Source: Frateuria soli
Lineage (GTDB): Bacteria; Pseudomonadota; Gammaproteobacteria; Xanthomonadales; Rhodanobacteraceae
Length of the DNA: 64,000 bases
Reading direction: 5' to 3'
Assembly: GCF_021117385.1 (NCBI RefSeq)
Contig: NZ_CP088252.1
Span: forward strand, 2,232,001-2,296,000
The notes under the pieces are model-generated. The model did no database searches, was not told where the DNA came from, and worked only from the letters and a program-made list of their open reading frames with translations. The translations under genes were made by a program, and so were the position numbers. Positions 17,534 through 25,500 of this stretch are shown here, one piece after another. Positions within the stretch are counted from its first letter, which is position 1; every line of letters starts with the position of its first letter.

Positions 17534-18393
17534 AGTACGCCTGGATCGCAGGCCAGGCGAAGGAGTACCCGGTGCGCTCGCTGTGCCGGGCGCTGCGTGT
17601 GTCGCCGAGCGGCTACTACGCGTGGCGCTCGCGCCAGCCGAGCCGCCGGGCCTGTGAGGATCAGCGGCTCCTGGAGCGCATTCGGTGCCTGCATGTGCAG
17701 ACCCGCGAGGCCTATGGCACCGAGCGGGTGTGGCGCGCCCTTCGGCAGCAAGGAGAGTCCTGCGGGCGTAACCGTGTGCGGCGGCTTCGCCGTGACCACG
17801 CCATCCAGACCCGCCGTCGCCGGCGCTACGTGCAGGCTCGCGCGACCTACCAGCGTGTGCCTGCCGCGCCCAACCACCTCACCTGGCCTTTCCATAGCCC
17901 GCGTCCGAACGCGGTATGGGTGGCGGACATCACCTTCGTACCGACACATCGCGGCTGGCTGTACCTGGCCGCCGTGCTCGACCTGCACAGCCGTCGAATC
18001 GTCGGCTGGGCCATGGGCGAGCGTGCCGATCAGGCGCTCGCCAGCGAGGCGCTTGCCATGGCCCTGGGGCGCCGCAAGCCGGCCAAGGGCGCCATCCACC
18101 ACAGCGACCAAGGCTCGCAATACACCAGCAGGGCCTACCAGCAACAACTGCAGCAAGCGGGACTCACCGCGAGCATGAGCCGCAAAGGCATGCCCTATGA
18201 CAACGCGGCCATGGAAAGCTTCTTCAGCTCCTTGAAGCAGGAGCTCACCCACCACCAGCCCTTTGCCACGCGTGAGGAGGCGCGCACCGAGATCTTCCGC
18301 TACATCGAGGGCTTCTATAACCGCCAAAGGCTGCACAGCAGCCTTGGCTATCGCTCACCCGAGGCCTTCGAGAGACTGGCTAAAGGTGCTTAA
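17530..18393 (+). CDS. IS3-family transposase OrfB (copy 1)
   Basis: The protein has 287 residues and carries the DDE integrase core: VADITFV (first Asp), HHSDQGSQY (second Asp) and NAAMESFFSSLKQE (Glu), with the usual family spacing. It begins at a GTG that overlaps the OrfA stop (GTGA), giving translational coupling in addition to the frameshift route. It is intact, identical to copy 2 in protein and one residue different from copy 3. Confidence 0.95.
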   Translation: MKYAWIAGQAKEYPVRSLCRALRVSPSGYYAWRSRQPSRRACEDQRLLERIRCLHVQTREAYGTERVWRALRQQGESCGRNRVRRLRRDHAIQTRRRRRYVQARATYQRVPAAPNHLTWPFHSPRPNAVWVADITFVPTHRGWLYLAAVLDLHSRRIVGWAMGERADQALASEALAMALGRRKPAKGAIHHSDQGSQYTSRAYQQQLQQAGLTASMSRKGMPYDNAAMESFFSSLKQELTHHQPFATREEARTEIFRYIEGFYNRQRLHSSLGYRSPEAFERLAKGA

Positions 18394-18538
18394 TTAGACC
18401 GTCCGAGAAAGCGGGGGTGGCTCAATCTGACCCCGTTCGCCCTCACCTGCGTCTCTCTACTTGCCGGCATATGTTGCTTCGAGCCACCCGGGTGATGCAC
18501 GATTCAAAGATGGAAGATGCGGTCAGGGGGACTGCCCA

Positions 18539-20365
18539 ATGGAACTACTTTTCCGTCAGTTGCCGGACAACGAAATGGAGCGCCCGCCCACCCAGCGGGA
18601 TCAGTTCGACAACGACGATGTTGAGCTCGTTGATGCCCTCGTTCGAGAGTCCATCCAGAATTCGCTCGATGCGAACGACCGTTCGCAATCAAAGTCCGTT
18701 CGGGTCTGCTTCAACATCAAGAAGTTTGGTGGAGAGGAACTGGAAGAAGTCCTCAGTTTGATCAAGGCAGAGGAGCTCAACCCTCATCTTGCGGCGACAG
18801 GGTTGGCCCCCCTCGATGAGTCGGCAGAGCAGTTTGTTCTCACGGTTGAAGATTTTGGCACCACTGGCCTTACCGGGTGCTGGGACGCTTGGGACCAAAA
18901 GCCCTTTTGCGACTTCTGGCGGCGCATGGGCCGATCGCACAAGGGTGGCCAGTCGCTGGGTAGATGGGGGTTGGGAAAGCTGGTGTTCTCGAGCTCTTCG
19001 CGGGCTCGGGTGTTCTTGGGGTTGACCGTTCGCCATGATGACGGCGAAGCATTGTTGATGGGCCAGGCTGTGCTTACCCATCACACGTTACCGGACGGGA
19101 CAAGACTGGACTCGCACGCGTTCTATGCCGTGGAAGGCGCCAAGCGTTTCCAGTTGCCGGAGCGCTCCCCGCGGGAGATCGCCACCTTCAAAAAGCTCTT
19201 CGGGTTGCAGAGGACAACCGAACCGGGCCTTTCAATTGTCGTGCCTGCCTTGAGAGAGAACATCACGATTGAACGTATCTCGCAGGGTGTTCTACGAAAC
19301 TACTTTTTTCCGATCCTTTTTGGCAGGCTGGAAGTGCAAGTTGGCGATGTCCTCATCAATGAGGCCACTTTCGCCAAGCTGGCGGAGAAGCTCGACGCCG
19401 AGAACTTCTCTGGTGGCCATCTGGCTTCTTTCATTCAGGAAATGAAGGCCACCCGGGATCCGGGCTTTGTGCCTTCGCTCATCCTGCCGCCAGACTGGCA
19501 CAAGAAGGACATGGAAGGGGTCCTGGCAGGACAAATTGAAGGGTTGCGCCAGCGCTTCGCCGAGGGCCATGTCGTGATGGTTAGAGCGCCCGTGCTGATG
19601 AAGCGGAAAGATGGAACGGAGCTTCCTTCCTTCATTGATGCATTCCTCAAGCGCGCGCCGACAGATCACCCCTCGATGTTCGTCAGGCATGCAATTGTCT
19701 TGAACGCCGAGCACAAGTACTTCAAGAGCCGTAAGGTCTTTGGTGCGCTCATCGCAGACGACACGGCTGTATCTGAGTTCCTAGGGGATGCTGAGAACCC
19801 TGCGCATACTGGTTGGTCGGCATCTGCGGAAAAGGTCGCAGCCAAATGGCGCAGCGCCCGAGAGCGCCTCAGTGACATTCGCCAGCTTTTGAAGCGGCTC
19901 CACAACACGTTGGTCAGTGCGGTCGAGACGGTAGACAAGGATGCGCTTGTCAGCGTCTTTTCGCTGCCCGCAGAGGATGGATCCAAGCAAGCCGCGCCTA
20001 AGGGAAACGAAGCCAAGCCTCCCAAGGTTCCGCTCATCGAGGCCGCGCCTCGCAGCTATCGTCTGAGCCATCTGCCGAACGGCTTCAAGTTACAAGGTGG
20101 AGCGATCTCGGAGGAGGACCTGCCCATCACCATTCGCGTGCGCGCTGCATATGATTTGCTACGAGGCAACCCGTTCAAGAGGCACAGTGCCGCTGACTTT
20201 GACTTTACAAAGAAAGGAGCCGTGATCGAGAGTTTGGGTGCAGCAGTGAGTGCGGCTTCCGCCAACATTCTTCTTGTTGAAGTGAAGAACCCTCGCTTTG
20301 TCGTCAACGTGACGGGCTTTGATACGAACCGCGATCTCATCTTGGACGCGGAGAAGGTGTCATGA
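18539..20365 (+). CDS. GHKL-fold ATPase, likely defence-associated (paraMORC/MutL-like)
   Basis: The protein has 608 residues. The start is the ATG at 18539, after AGGGGG; an in-frame upstream start lies in IS flank DNA. GHKL motifs are clear: N-box RESIQNSLDA (Glu 37, Asn 41), the G1 motif VEDFGTTGL (Asp 105, Gly 107) and the glycine-rich lid GRWGLGK (141-147). No phospho-acceptor histidine or receiver domain is present, so it is not a sensor kinase, and I see no MutL endonuclease motif. The C-terminal ~350 residues match nothing I know. Family knowledge: GHKL ATPases related to MORC/MutL occur in restriction-type operons. Here it leads a three-gene operon with ATGA overlaps, next to a restriction-modification operon. 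Base composition is lower in GC than the flanking chromosome. Confidence 0.8.
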   Translation: MELLFRQLPDNEMERPPTQRDQFDNDDVELVDALVRESIQNSLDANDRSQSKSVRVCFNIKKFGGEELEEVLSLIKAEELNPHLAATGLAPLDESAEQFVLTVEDFGTTGLTGCWDAWDQKPFCDFWRRMGRSHKGGQSLGRWGLGKLVFSSSSRARVFLGLTVRHDDGEALLMGQAVLTHHTLPDGTRLDSHAFYAVEGAKRFQLPERSPREIATFKKLFGLQRTTEPGLSIVVPALRENITIERISQGVLRNYFFPILFGRLEVQVGDVLINEATFAKLAEKLDAENFSGGHLASFIQEMKATRDPGFVPSLILPPDWHKKDMEGVLAGQIEGLRQRFAEGHVVMVRAPVLMKRKDGTELPSFIDAFLKRAPTDHPSMFVRHAIVLNAEHKYFKSRKVFGALIADDTAVSEFLGDAENPAHTGWSASAEKVAAKWRSARERLSDIRQLLKRLHNTLVSAVETVDKDALVSVFSLPAEDGSKQAAPKGNEAKPPKVPLIEAAPRSYRLSHLPNGFKLQGGAISEEDLPITIRVRAAYDLLRGNPFKRHSAADFDFTKKGAVIESLGAAVSAASANILLVEVKNPRFVVNVTGFDTNRDLILDAEKVS

Positions 20366-21123
20366 GCCGGCGATTCAACTACACGGGACGAAAAAAGTTG
20401 CTGCGCTCGGACGTTCGGATCCGCGTGCAAGAAGGTAAGAGCGGCCAAGCTCAAACGTTCACCGCTGACGTCAAGGTTCCGCCTGAGTTAAAGCTGGACC
20501 CGCAGGCGCGTGTTTATGTCGAAGCGTACGTCGGTGCATCTTCCATGCGCTTCGACTTCGGAACGGTCGCTGCGGTGACGGCCCCCGACGACTGCGCACT
20601 TACTGAGATCGACGAGGGTACGCCTGTTCTCTTCAGGGTCCGGGTGGTTGACGAGACTCAGCATGTGGGCCGCGTTCTCGCCGCCGCCAACGGCATCCGG
20701 CCGGAAGGAGAGGACGATGGCAAACACCGGAAGTCCCTGCTACCGCTTCGCAGTTGTGACCTCGGAGAAGAAATTTGGCACCTGAAATTCGATCCTGACG
20801 CAGGGTTTGAACTGGCGGTCAACAGTCGAGTTCCCAACATCATGGAAAAGCTCAAATCCGACTCGGTGCTCATGGGACTCGTCTATCCAGAAGTCGTTCG
20901 GCAAATAGCCCGCCGCATCTGGGAAGAAGATGCCACCGTTCCGGAAGATGCTGACTGGCTGGAGGACTGGAAAACGTGGCTGGAAGGGCTGTTGGGACGC
21001 GCGATCTCCAAGGAGGAGGCGCCTGAGATCGATGAGATAGCAGACGACATGGCTAGGAGTTTTGCTACCAGACACAAGTTTGCTACGGCCATGGCGACGT
21101 TGACAGGAGAAGAGCCGGCATGA
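20362..21123 (+). CDS. unknown protein, second gene of the GHKL operon
   Basis: I do not recognise this protein of 253 residues. It overlaps the ATPase stop by ATGA and the next gene by ATGA, so all three are translationally coupled and are likely to work as one system. The N-terminal ~110 residues look beta-rich (VRIRVQEGKSGQAQTF, ARVYVEAYVG, TPVLFRVRVVDE), as in a small barrel. The middle holds EEIWHLKFDPDAGFELAVNSRVPN. The C-terminal third is helical and acidic (IWEEDATVPEDADWLEDWKTWLEGLL). I see no nuclease, helicase or membrane motif. It may be a structural or nucleic-acid-binding partner of the ATPase; that is a guess from position only. Confidence 0.75.
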   Translation: MSRRFNYTGRKKLLRSDVRIRVQEGKSGQAQTFTADVKVPPELKLDPQARVYVEAYVGASSMRFDFGTVAAVTAPDDCALTEIDEGTPVLFRVRVVDETQHVGRVLAAANGIRPEGEDDGKHRKSLLPLRSCDLGEEIWHLKFDPDAGFELAVNSRVPNIMEKLKSDSVLMGLVYPEVVRQIARRIWEEDATVPEDADWLEDWKTWLEGLLGRAISKEEAPEIDEIADDMARSFATRHKFATAMATLTGEEPA

Positions 21124-21851
21124 GCAAAGTGCGCGTTCTCAACGATGCAGGATTGCAGCGCTTTCGTGAATACTTGGGTGCGGCCAAGGCCAGCCCCTCG
21201 TTGCCGCCACCCCGCGAAATTCTTGACGACGGCAAATTTTCGGAGCCCTTCGTTCCCGATGTGGGAGTGGAGTACCAGCAGTTCGAGAACGCCTATGAGC
21301 TGGGTGTATATCTCAACACTGCGCTTGCAAGTTGCGAGGCAAGGGAGATCTCTCGCAACCACGCGTTGTGGTCCTGGCTGGCGTTGTTCTTCTTCGATGT
21401 GATCGCCAAGTCCAACGCATCAGGTGAAAGAAAAATTCTCCAAGAAGCGGTCTATGTGCTGGACAAGGGGTTCAACTTCCAGCGCTACTACCGCCATCAG
21501 GTTCGGACCCCTTGGCTGGCTGTCCGTAAGCACGGGGAGAAGGCGAAGGTCTTGCTCGTCGCTGGCGGTGGAGGCACCCGTACAGAGGTGGGAGAGCAGC
21601 TAGGCGCTTACCCCGACCTCTTCGGTTGCGACAACATCATCGCTGCCGCCTACCAGATGTACTTCGACGAGGAAGCGCAGAAGCCGAAACGGGGCACCAG
21701 TGGCAAAGGGAACGGAACACCCCGGCGCTTGGCTGCGGTTGTCCGTCAGTTGCAGCTTACCTACGACCTGAACGATTGCCCTGTGCAAGAGCTCTTGGAC
21801 CTTCTTCCCAAAGAGTTTTCCAAATGGATGCCTGAGTCGGTTGTCGCCTAG
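21120..21851 (+). CDS. unknown protein, third gene of the GHKL operon
   Basis: I do not recognise this protein of 243 residues. It begins at an ATG overlapping the previous stop. Visible features are an aromatic helical segment ALWSWLALFFFDVIAKS, a conserved-looking basic patch NFQRYYRHQVRTPWLAVRKHG, a glycine-rich loop VAGGGGTRTEV, and a C-terminal stretch with RLAAVVRQLQLTYDLNDCPVQELLDLLP. There are no obvious catalytic triads. The Gly-rich loop is not a canonical P-loop because it lacks GK[ST]. It ends 65 bp from the convergent restriction enzyme gene. Its exact coupling to the ATPase argues for a dedicated role in the same system. Confidence 0.75.
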   Translation: MSKVRVLNDAGLQRFREYLGAAKASPSLPPPREILDDGKFSEPFVPDVGVEYQQFENAYELGVYLNTALASCEAREISRNHALWSWLALFFFDVIAKSNASGERKILQEAVYVLDKGFNFQRYYRHQVRTPWLAVRKHGEKAKVLLVAGGGGTRTEVGEQLGAYPDLFGCDNIIAAAYQMYFDEEAQKPKRGTSGKGNGTPRRLAAVVRQLQLTYDLNDCPVQELLDLLPKEFSKWMPESVVA

Positions 21852-21916
21852 GAGCGAACCGATTTCCATGTTTGAGTTCAGTTCGTCGAACGCCGCCACG
21901 TCTTTTTTCGTCGTCC

Positions 21917-23242
21917 CTAAACTGGCAGGATTAATGAAGGGCGTCTGGCCCTCACCTCGTCATCGAAGAATTGGCTGAACGTAATGACATTAGGGCAGTC
22001 ACTATAAGCCGACTCCTTGGCCTTTTTGAGCGACTCTGGTACCACAAGGGAGATGGCGTTCCTGCCCATTTCGTCAATAGCTTCTCCGGATACACGGTCG
22101 TCAACAGTTGCTAGGAAAATGGCGCCAAGCGGCTTTTCCAACGCCAGTTGCTTCCAGCGTTCGCGGAGGGTGGTTTTCAAGGAAACGATGACTGCATCGC
22201 CCCTTGCGTTCAGCTCTGTGACGTCAGGCAATACGAAGTCGGGACGCCTGCCGCCGAAGACGGCTTGCGCCTCATAGCGGACACGGCCATCCCTGAAAAG
22301 CCTTTCCACGTGGTACTCGAACGATAGGCCTGCCCGACTTTTCCTGGTTTGTGCCGCACTGAGGAAGATCGAGTCCAGTTCGGCGAATCCTCGGACAAGG
22401 TTGGCAACCGGATCCCCGTTGCCATGAAGGAGGATTCGGGCTACCTGAGCGGCACGGAAGCGAAGCTCTGCCTGCTTGTAAAGGGCGTATTCGATATCCC
22501 GGCTGATGCGCATGACGGCATCGCCGGGCTGGCTGACGGAAAACGGGTTCATGTCGCGCAAGCCGTTCTCGCCTAGCCACTGTGCCTGTGCCTGTGCAGC
22601 GAGGCGCACGGGGGACGGTAGCGCTTGGCCCCGAATGAATTGCTCGAGCGTTCCGTCCTTGACTGCCTGCATCAATTCGGCAGTGAGTTGGTCTGTTGCA
22701 GACGCCGCCGCGGCTAGCGACGCAGGATCGAACAGGCCGTAATGGAAGTCGGCACCGAGTTCGAAAGCCGTCTCGATGATCTCTGCTTCTTCGCTTACCG
22801 AATCAACCACCATGAACCAGTAACTGGCTCCGGACACCGCTTGCTCGGATTTCCCGGCCAGGAGCAACGATGCCGGCGAAAGCGCCCGGAATTGCTCTCT
22901 GGACATTCCGGTGTGCTGCCACTCGTATCTGGGCTTGGCGTTTGCCGTGCCGGGATTTCGCTCCGAGAAGTATTTGATCCTGGAGGTCCTGACTTCGCCT
23001 GATGCCGGCCAAAAGGTTGGATATTCGACATCAAAGATGTGCGGCTTGTCCGGATTGGTATTCCTCAGTTCCGGAAAAAAATCAGATTCGGCGATGGGGC
23101 GTGGAATAAAAAAGCCGTTCTGGTGGCCGTTCTTGGCGCTATCGGCCCAAGAGGTGTCATTGCGTGCGAGCTTTTTGATGAAGATTTGCTGGCTGCGCTT
23201 GATCCACGAGGAAATCTCGTTCCATTCGGGGTGGAGTCCCAT
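21917..23242 (-). CDS. EcoRII-type restriction endonuclease
   Basis: The protein has 441 residues (EcoRII has 404). The start is the ATG at 23242 behind GGGAG, two bases after the vsr stop. Both EcoRII halves are present. The N-terminal effector domain is residues ~10-150, with KKLARNDTS, NGHQNGFFIP and WFMVVDS. The C-terminal PD-(D/E)xK nuclease domain begins at RKSRAGLSFEYHVERLF (300-316) and includes RRPDFVLP (332-339), the catalytic SLKTTLRERWKQ (354-365) and ISLVVPESLKKA. Family knowledge: EcoRII-type enzymes cut at CCWGG-like sites and need a second site bound by the N-terminal domain. The exact site here is inferred from the neighbouring Dcm-like methylase. It is the last gene of a dcm-vsr-REase operon. 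Confidence 0.92.
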   Translation of the reverse strand: MGLHPEWNEISSWIKRSQQIFIKKLARNDTSWADSAKNGHQNGFFIPRPIAESDFFPELRNTNPDKPHIFDVEYPTFWPASGEVRTSRIKYFSERNPGTANAKPRYEWQHTGMSREQFRALSPASLLLAGKSEQAVSGASYWFMVVDSVSEEAEIIETAFELGADFHYGLFDPASLAAAASATDQLTAELMQAVKDGTLEQFIRGQALPSPVRLAAQAQAQWLGENGLRDMNPFSVSQPGDAVMRISRDIEYALYKQAELRFRAAQVARILLHGNGDPVANLVRGFAELDSIFLSAAQTRKSRAGLSFEYHVERLFRDGRVRYEAQAVFGGRRPDFVLPDVTELNARGDAVIVSLKTTLRERWKQLALEKPLGAIFLATVDDRVSGEAIDEMGRNAISLVVPESLKKAKESAYSDCPNVITFSQFFDDEVRARRPSLILPV

Positions 23243-23244
23243 CG

Positions 23245-23649
23245 TTACTCCCTTTTTTGGATTTCCCGAGCGAGCCCTCTCAGGCTGGCCTCGTCCAACT
23301 GGCAACCCCAGATTACCAGCACGCGCCAGCCCAGTGCTTCCAATTGCTGCCTGACCTTCTTGTCGCGGCGAACGTTGGAATTGAATTTCTCCTGCCAAAA
23401 TACCGGATTGCTGGCCGGTGTCGTGGCATAGGGGCAATCTTCGTGCCGGTGCCAGAAGCAGCCGTGCACGAAGACCACCGTGCGGTACTTGGGGAACACC
23501 AGATCGGGCTTGCCGGGCAGTTTCGCGTGGAGCCGGAAACGCAGCCCGGCCCGGTGCAGGAAGCTGCGCACTGCCAGTTCTGGCCTGGTGTTCTTGCCAC
23601 GAATGCCGGACATCATCCGGCTGCGAGTGGCTCGATCCACGATGTCCAT
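23245..23649 (-). CDS. vsr: very short patch repair endonuclease Vsr
   Basis: The protein has 134 residues, the normal Vsr length. Diagnostic segments are MMSGIRGKNTRPELAVRSFLH, then GKPDLVFPKYRTVVFVHGCFWH, which holds the catalytic Asp and the zinc/active-site His and Cys, and NPVFWQEKFNSNVRRD. Vsr nicks 5' of T in T:G mismatches that arise by deamination of 5-methylcytosine made by the partner methylase, protecting the host from the methylase's mutagenic effect. The gene starts five bases after the methylase stop and is followed by the nuclease after two bases, so the three are one operon. Confidence 0.95.
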   Translation of the reverse strand: MDIVDRATRSRMMSGIRGKNTRPELAVRSFLHRAGLRFRLHAKLPGKPDLVFPKYRTVVFVHGCFWHRHEDCPYATTPASNPVFWQEKFNSNVRRDKKVRQQLEALGWRVLVIWGCQLDEASLRGLAREIQKRE

Positions 23650-23654
23650 TGGAC

Positions 23655-24932
23655 TCAGGCAACCAGCAGGGACTTCTGCTTGGCCAGTTCCGGATCAATC
23701 AGTTCCATGATTCGCGGCTTCATTGCGCGGGCAACTTCTCGCATCACCGGCATGACCACGCTGTTGCCGAACTGCTTGTAAGCCTGCGTGTCACTCACCG
23801 GGATGACGTAGTCGTCCGGAAAGCCCATCAGACGGGCACACTCGCGTGGCGTCAGCCGGCGCGGGCGCTTCCGCGGTCCTTGGGACACGAGGATTTCCGA
23901 GCCATCCTTGTAGTAGCGGGCGGACAGCGTGCGCGCCACGCTGTCCGGACCGACTAGCCCAAAGCCGAAGCCGTTGCCCGCAGCGCGGTGCTTTGCCGCG
24001 TAGGCCTGCAAGTACGTCCAAAGTTTGGGCGTAAGCGTGTACCGCTCATCCACCTTCGCCTTCGGGCCGCCGGTGTAGTGCGCCTCCGGTCTTTCACTGC
24101 CGTCCTGCGGATGCAGGATTTCCTTCATGGTCGGCCTGTGTTCCGGCAGGACAAGATCGCCAAAGCTGAAATCGGTCTTCTCGCGGAAGCCTGCGATCAG
24201 GATGCGCTCGCGGTGTTGAGGCACGAAGTGCGCACCGTCCACTACCTGGCAGGTGATGTGGTAGCCCAGTTCTTCCTCGAGCACCTTCTTGATGACCCGA
24301 AAAGTGTTGCCCTTGTCGTGGCTGACCAGGTTCTTGACGTTTTCCAGCAGGAAGGCTGCAGGCCGCTTGGCCGCAATGATGCGAGCCACGTCGAAGAACA
24401 GGGTTCCCTGCGTCTCGTCGGCAAAGCCGTGGGCGCGACCCAGCGCGTTCTTCTTTGAGACGCCGGCGATGCTGAAGGGCTGGCAGGGGAAGCCAGCCAG
24501 CAGCACATCATGGTCGGGGATGTCGCGTTCGTCGACCTTGGTGATGTCGCCTTCCAGGGTATGGGCCGATTCTGGGAAGTTGGCGAGATATGTCTTCTGC
24601 GCGTAAGGGTTCCATTCGCTGGTAAATACGCAGCCGCCGCCGTGGGCTTCAAATGCCATGCGGATGCCACCAATGCCGGCGAACAGGTCGATGAATCGGA
24701 AGTCGCAATCCTCCGGCTCGCCAAGGTTGGTCAGCGGCAGCAGGCGCTGGCGGATGGCGTCGGCCAGATAGGGCGGAGGGTCGGTTTCCCCCACCTCCCA
24801 GCGCCGGATGTTCCGAGCTGTCGTGTTCAGCAACTGGGCAAGTTGTTCCTGGGTGTAGCGCCTGCGGACTTCGCAAAGGAGCTTGCGGGCTTCGGACATG
24901 GCAACGGGCTCGGCGGGACGGAATGCGGACAT
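23655..24932 (-). CDS. dcm: DNA (cytosine-5) methyltransferase, Dcm/M.EcoRII type
   Basis: The protein has 425 residues. An N-terminal helix-turn-helix (YTQEQLAQLLNTTARNIRRWE, residues 26-46) is typical of the Dcm/EcoRII branch and can let the methylase repress its own operon. The catalytic body follows: FRFIDLFAGIGGIRMAFE (SAM loop, 78-95), GFPCQPFS with nucleophile Cys 150, ENVKNL (197-202) and PQHRERI, then a target-recognition region and a conserved C-terminal LTPRECARLMGFPDDYV. The start at 24932 has AGGA upstream; an internal ATG 11 codons later is an alternative. As first gene of the operon it ensures protection before the nuclease is made. Confidence 0.95.
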   Translation of the reverse strand: MSAFRPAEPVAMSEARKLLCEVRRRYTQEQLAQLLNTTARNIRRWEVGETDPPPYLADAIRQRLLPLTNLGEPEDCDFRFIDLFAGIGGIRMAFEAHGGGCVFTSEWNPYAQKTYLANFPESAHTLEGDITKVDERDIPDHDVLLAGFPCQPFSIAGVSKKNALGRAHGFADETQGTLFFDVARIIAAKRPAAFLLENVKNLVSHDKGNTFRVIKKVLEEELGYHITCQVVDGAHFVPQHRERILIAGFREKTDFSFGDLVLPEHRPTMKEILHPQDGSERPEAHYTGGPKAKVDERYTLTPKLWTYLQAYAAKHRAAGNGFGFGLVGPDSVARTLSARYYKDGSEILVSQGPRKRPRRLTPRECARLMGFPDDYVIPVSDTQAYKQFGNSVVMPVMREVARAMKPRIMELIDPELAKQKSLLVA

Positions 24933-25067
24933 TGTGTCCTATTTCCATCTCAAAGTTCGAGACCGAGCTAACACACGCCCTGCGGCTTGAAGCGTCCCGC
25001 CCACAGCGACGGCGTGCAGGCCCGGCGGGCTTTTCGGGTGGCTCGTTGGGGCGTCAACAAAACCCGT

Positions 25068-25097
25068 GCCAGAGTGCACTTTCCTGACAGGCTGGCG
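25068..25097 (+). repeat. RAYT-associated dispersed repeat
   Basis: A 30-bp element with core AGAGTGCACTTTCCTGACAG, matched in reverse at 13281-13310. It lies about 50 bp upstream of a RAYT transposase fragment. Related half-sequences flank the IS3 copies. Confidence 0.6.
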
Positions 25098-25146
25098 TTG
25101 GCTCGGCTGATGGCCGCGAAGTGGCCGATCTCGCAGGCATGGTCGC

Positions 25147-25461
25147 GTGGCCGGTGACCCGGGCGACTACCGGTGGTCGAGCTACGGCGCCAACGCCAGA
25201 GGGGTGCCGGACCGCCTGGTCACGCCCCACCCGAACTTCCTGGCGCTTGGCACCGATCCGGAATCACGGCAAGCCGCCTACCGTGAACTGGTGAAGCAGG
25301 CCATCCCGGATGATGACCTGGCAGCCATCCGCCTCCACCTTCAGCGCCAGCACGCGCTGGGCAACGAGCGCTTCCGCGCCGCGATCGAGGCGCAGCTGGG
25401 CCGCAGTGCCGGGCCGGCGAAGATCGGGCGCCCTCGAAAAGCCGCGGAAAGAGCACGCTGA
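25147..25461 (+). pseudogene. C-terminal fragment of a REP-associated tyrosine transposase (RAYT)
   Basis: The 104 residues beginning DPGDYRWSSYGANARG and continuing through DDDLAAIRLHLQRQHALGNERFR match the C-terminal part of Y1/RAYT transposases, including the one at 33684 in this window (LSDDDLAAIRIYLRQH). The N-terminal catalytic half with the HUH motif and Tyr is missing. Just upstream, AGMVAWP in another frame looks like the preceding segment after a one-base shift. It is a dead remnant. Confidence 0.75.
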
Positions 25462-25500
25462 CCCGGCTTTTGTTTCGACCCCTTTCGGGCATATTAGTGG

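Larger units (their letters stand above)
17178..18424 (+). mobile_element. IS3-family insertion sequence, copy 1 (1247 bp)
   Basis: The ends are imperfect inverted repeats of about 24 bp that start TGGGCCGGTCCCGCT on the orfA side and TGAGCCACCCCCGCT on the orfB side, with TCTCGGAC inside both. The TG...CA termini are typical of the family. Copies 2 and 3 have exactly the same length and almost the same sequence. The outer flanks (GTGAACC left, ATCTGACCCC right) resemble halves of the RAYT-associated repeat. There is no clean direct target duplication (ACC versus ATC). Confidence 0.9.

Noticed and set aside
17359-18336. 325-codon frame antisense to the IS3 transposase, present in all three copies
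   Set aside because: It is repeated only because the IS is repeated. It has no start signal, and DDE motifs are on the other strand.
18539-20365. Calling the GHKL ATPase a sensor histidine kinase, MutL or DNA gyrase B
   Set aside because: No HisKA or phospho-acceptor region, no MutL C-terminal endonuclease motif and no TOPRIM domain are visible, and the context is defence-like.
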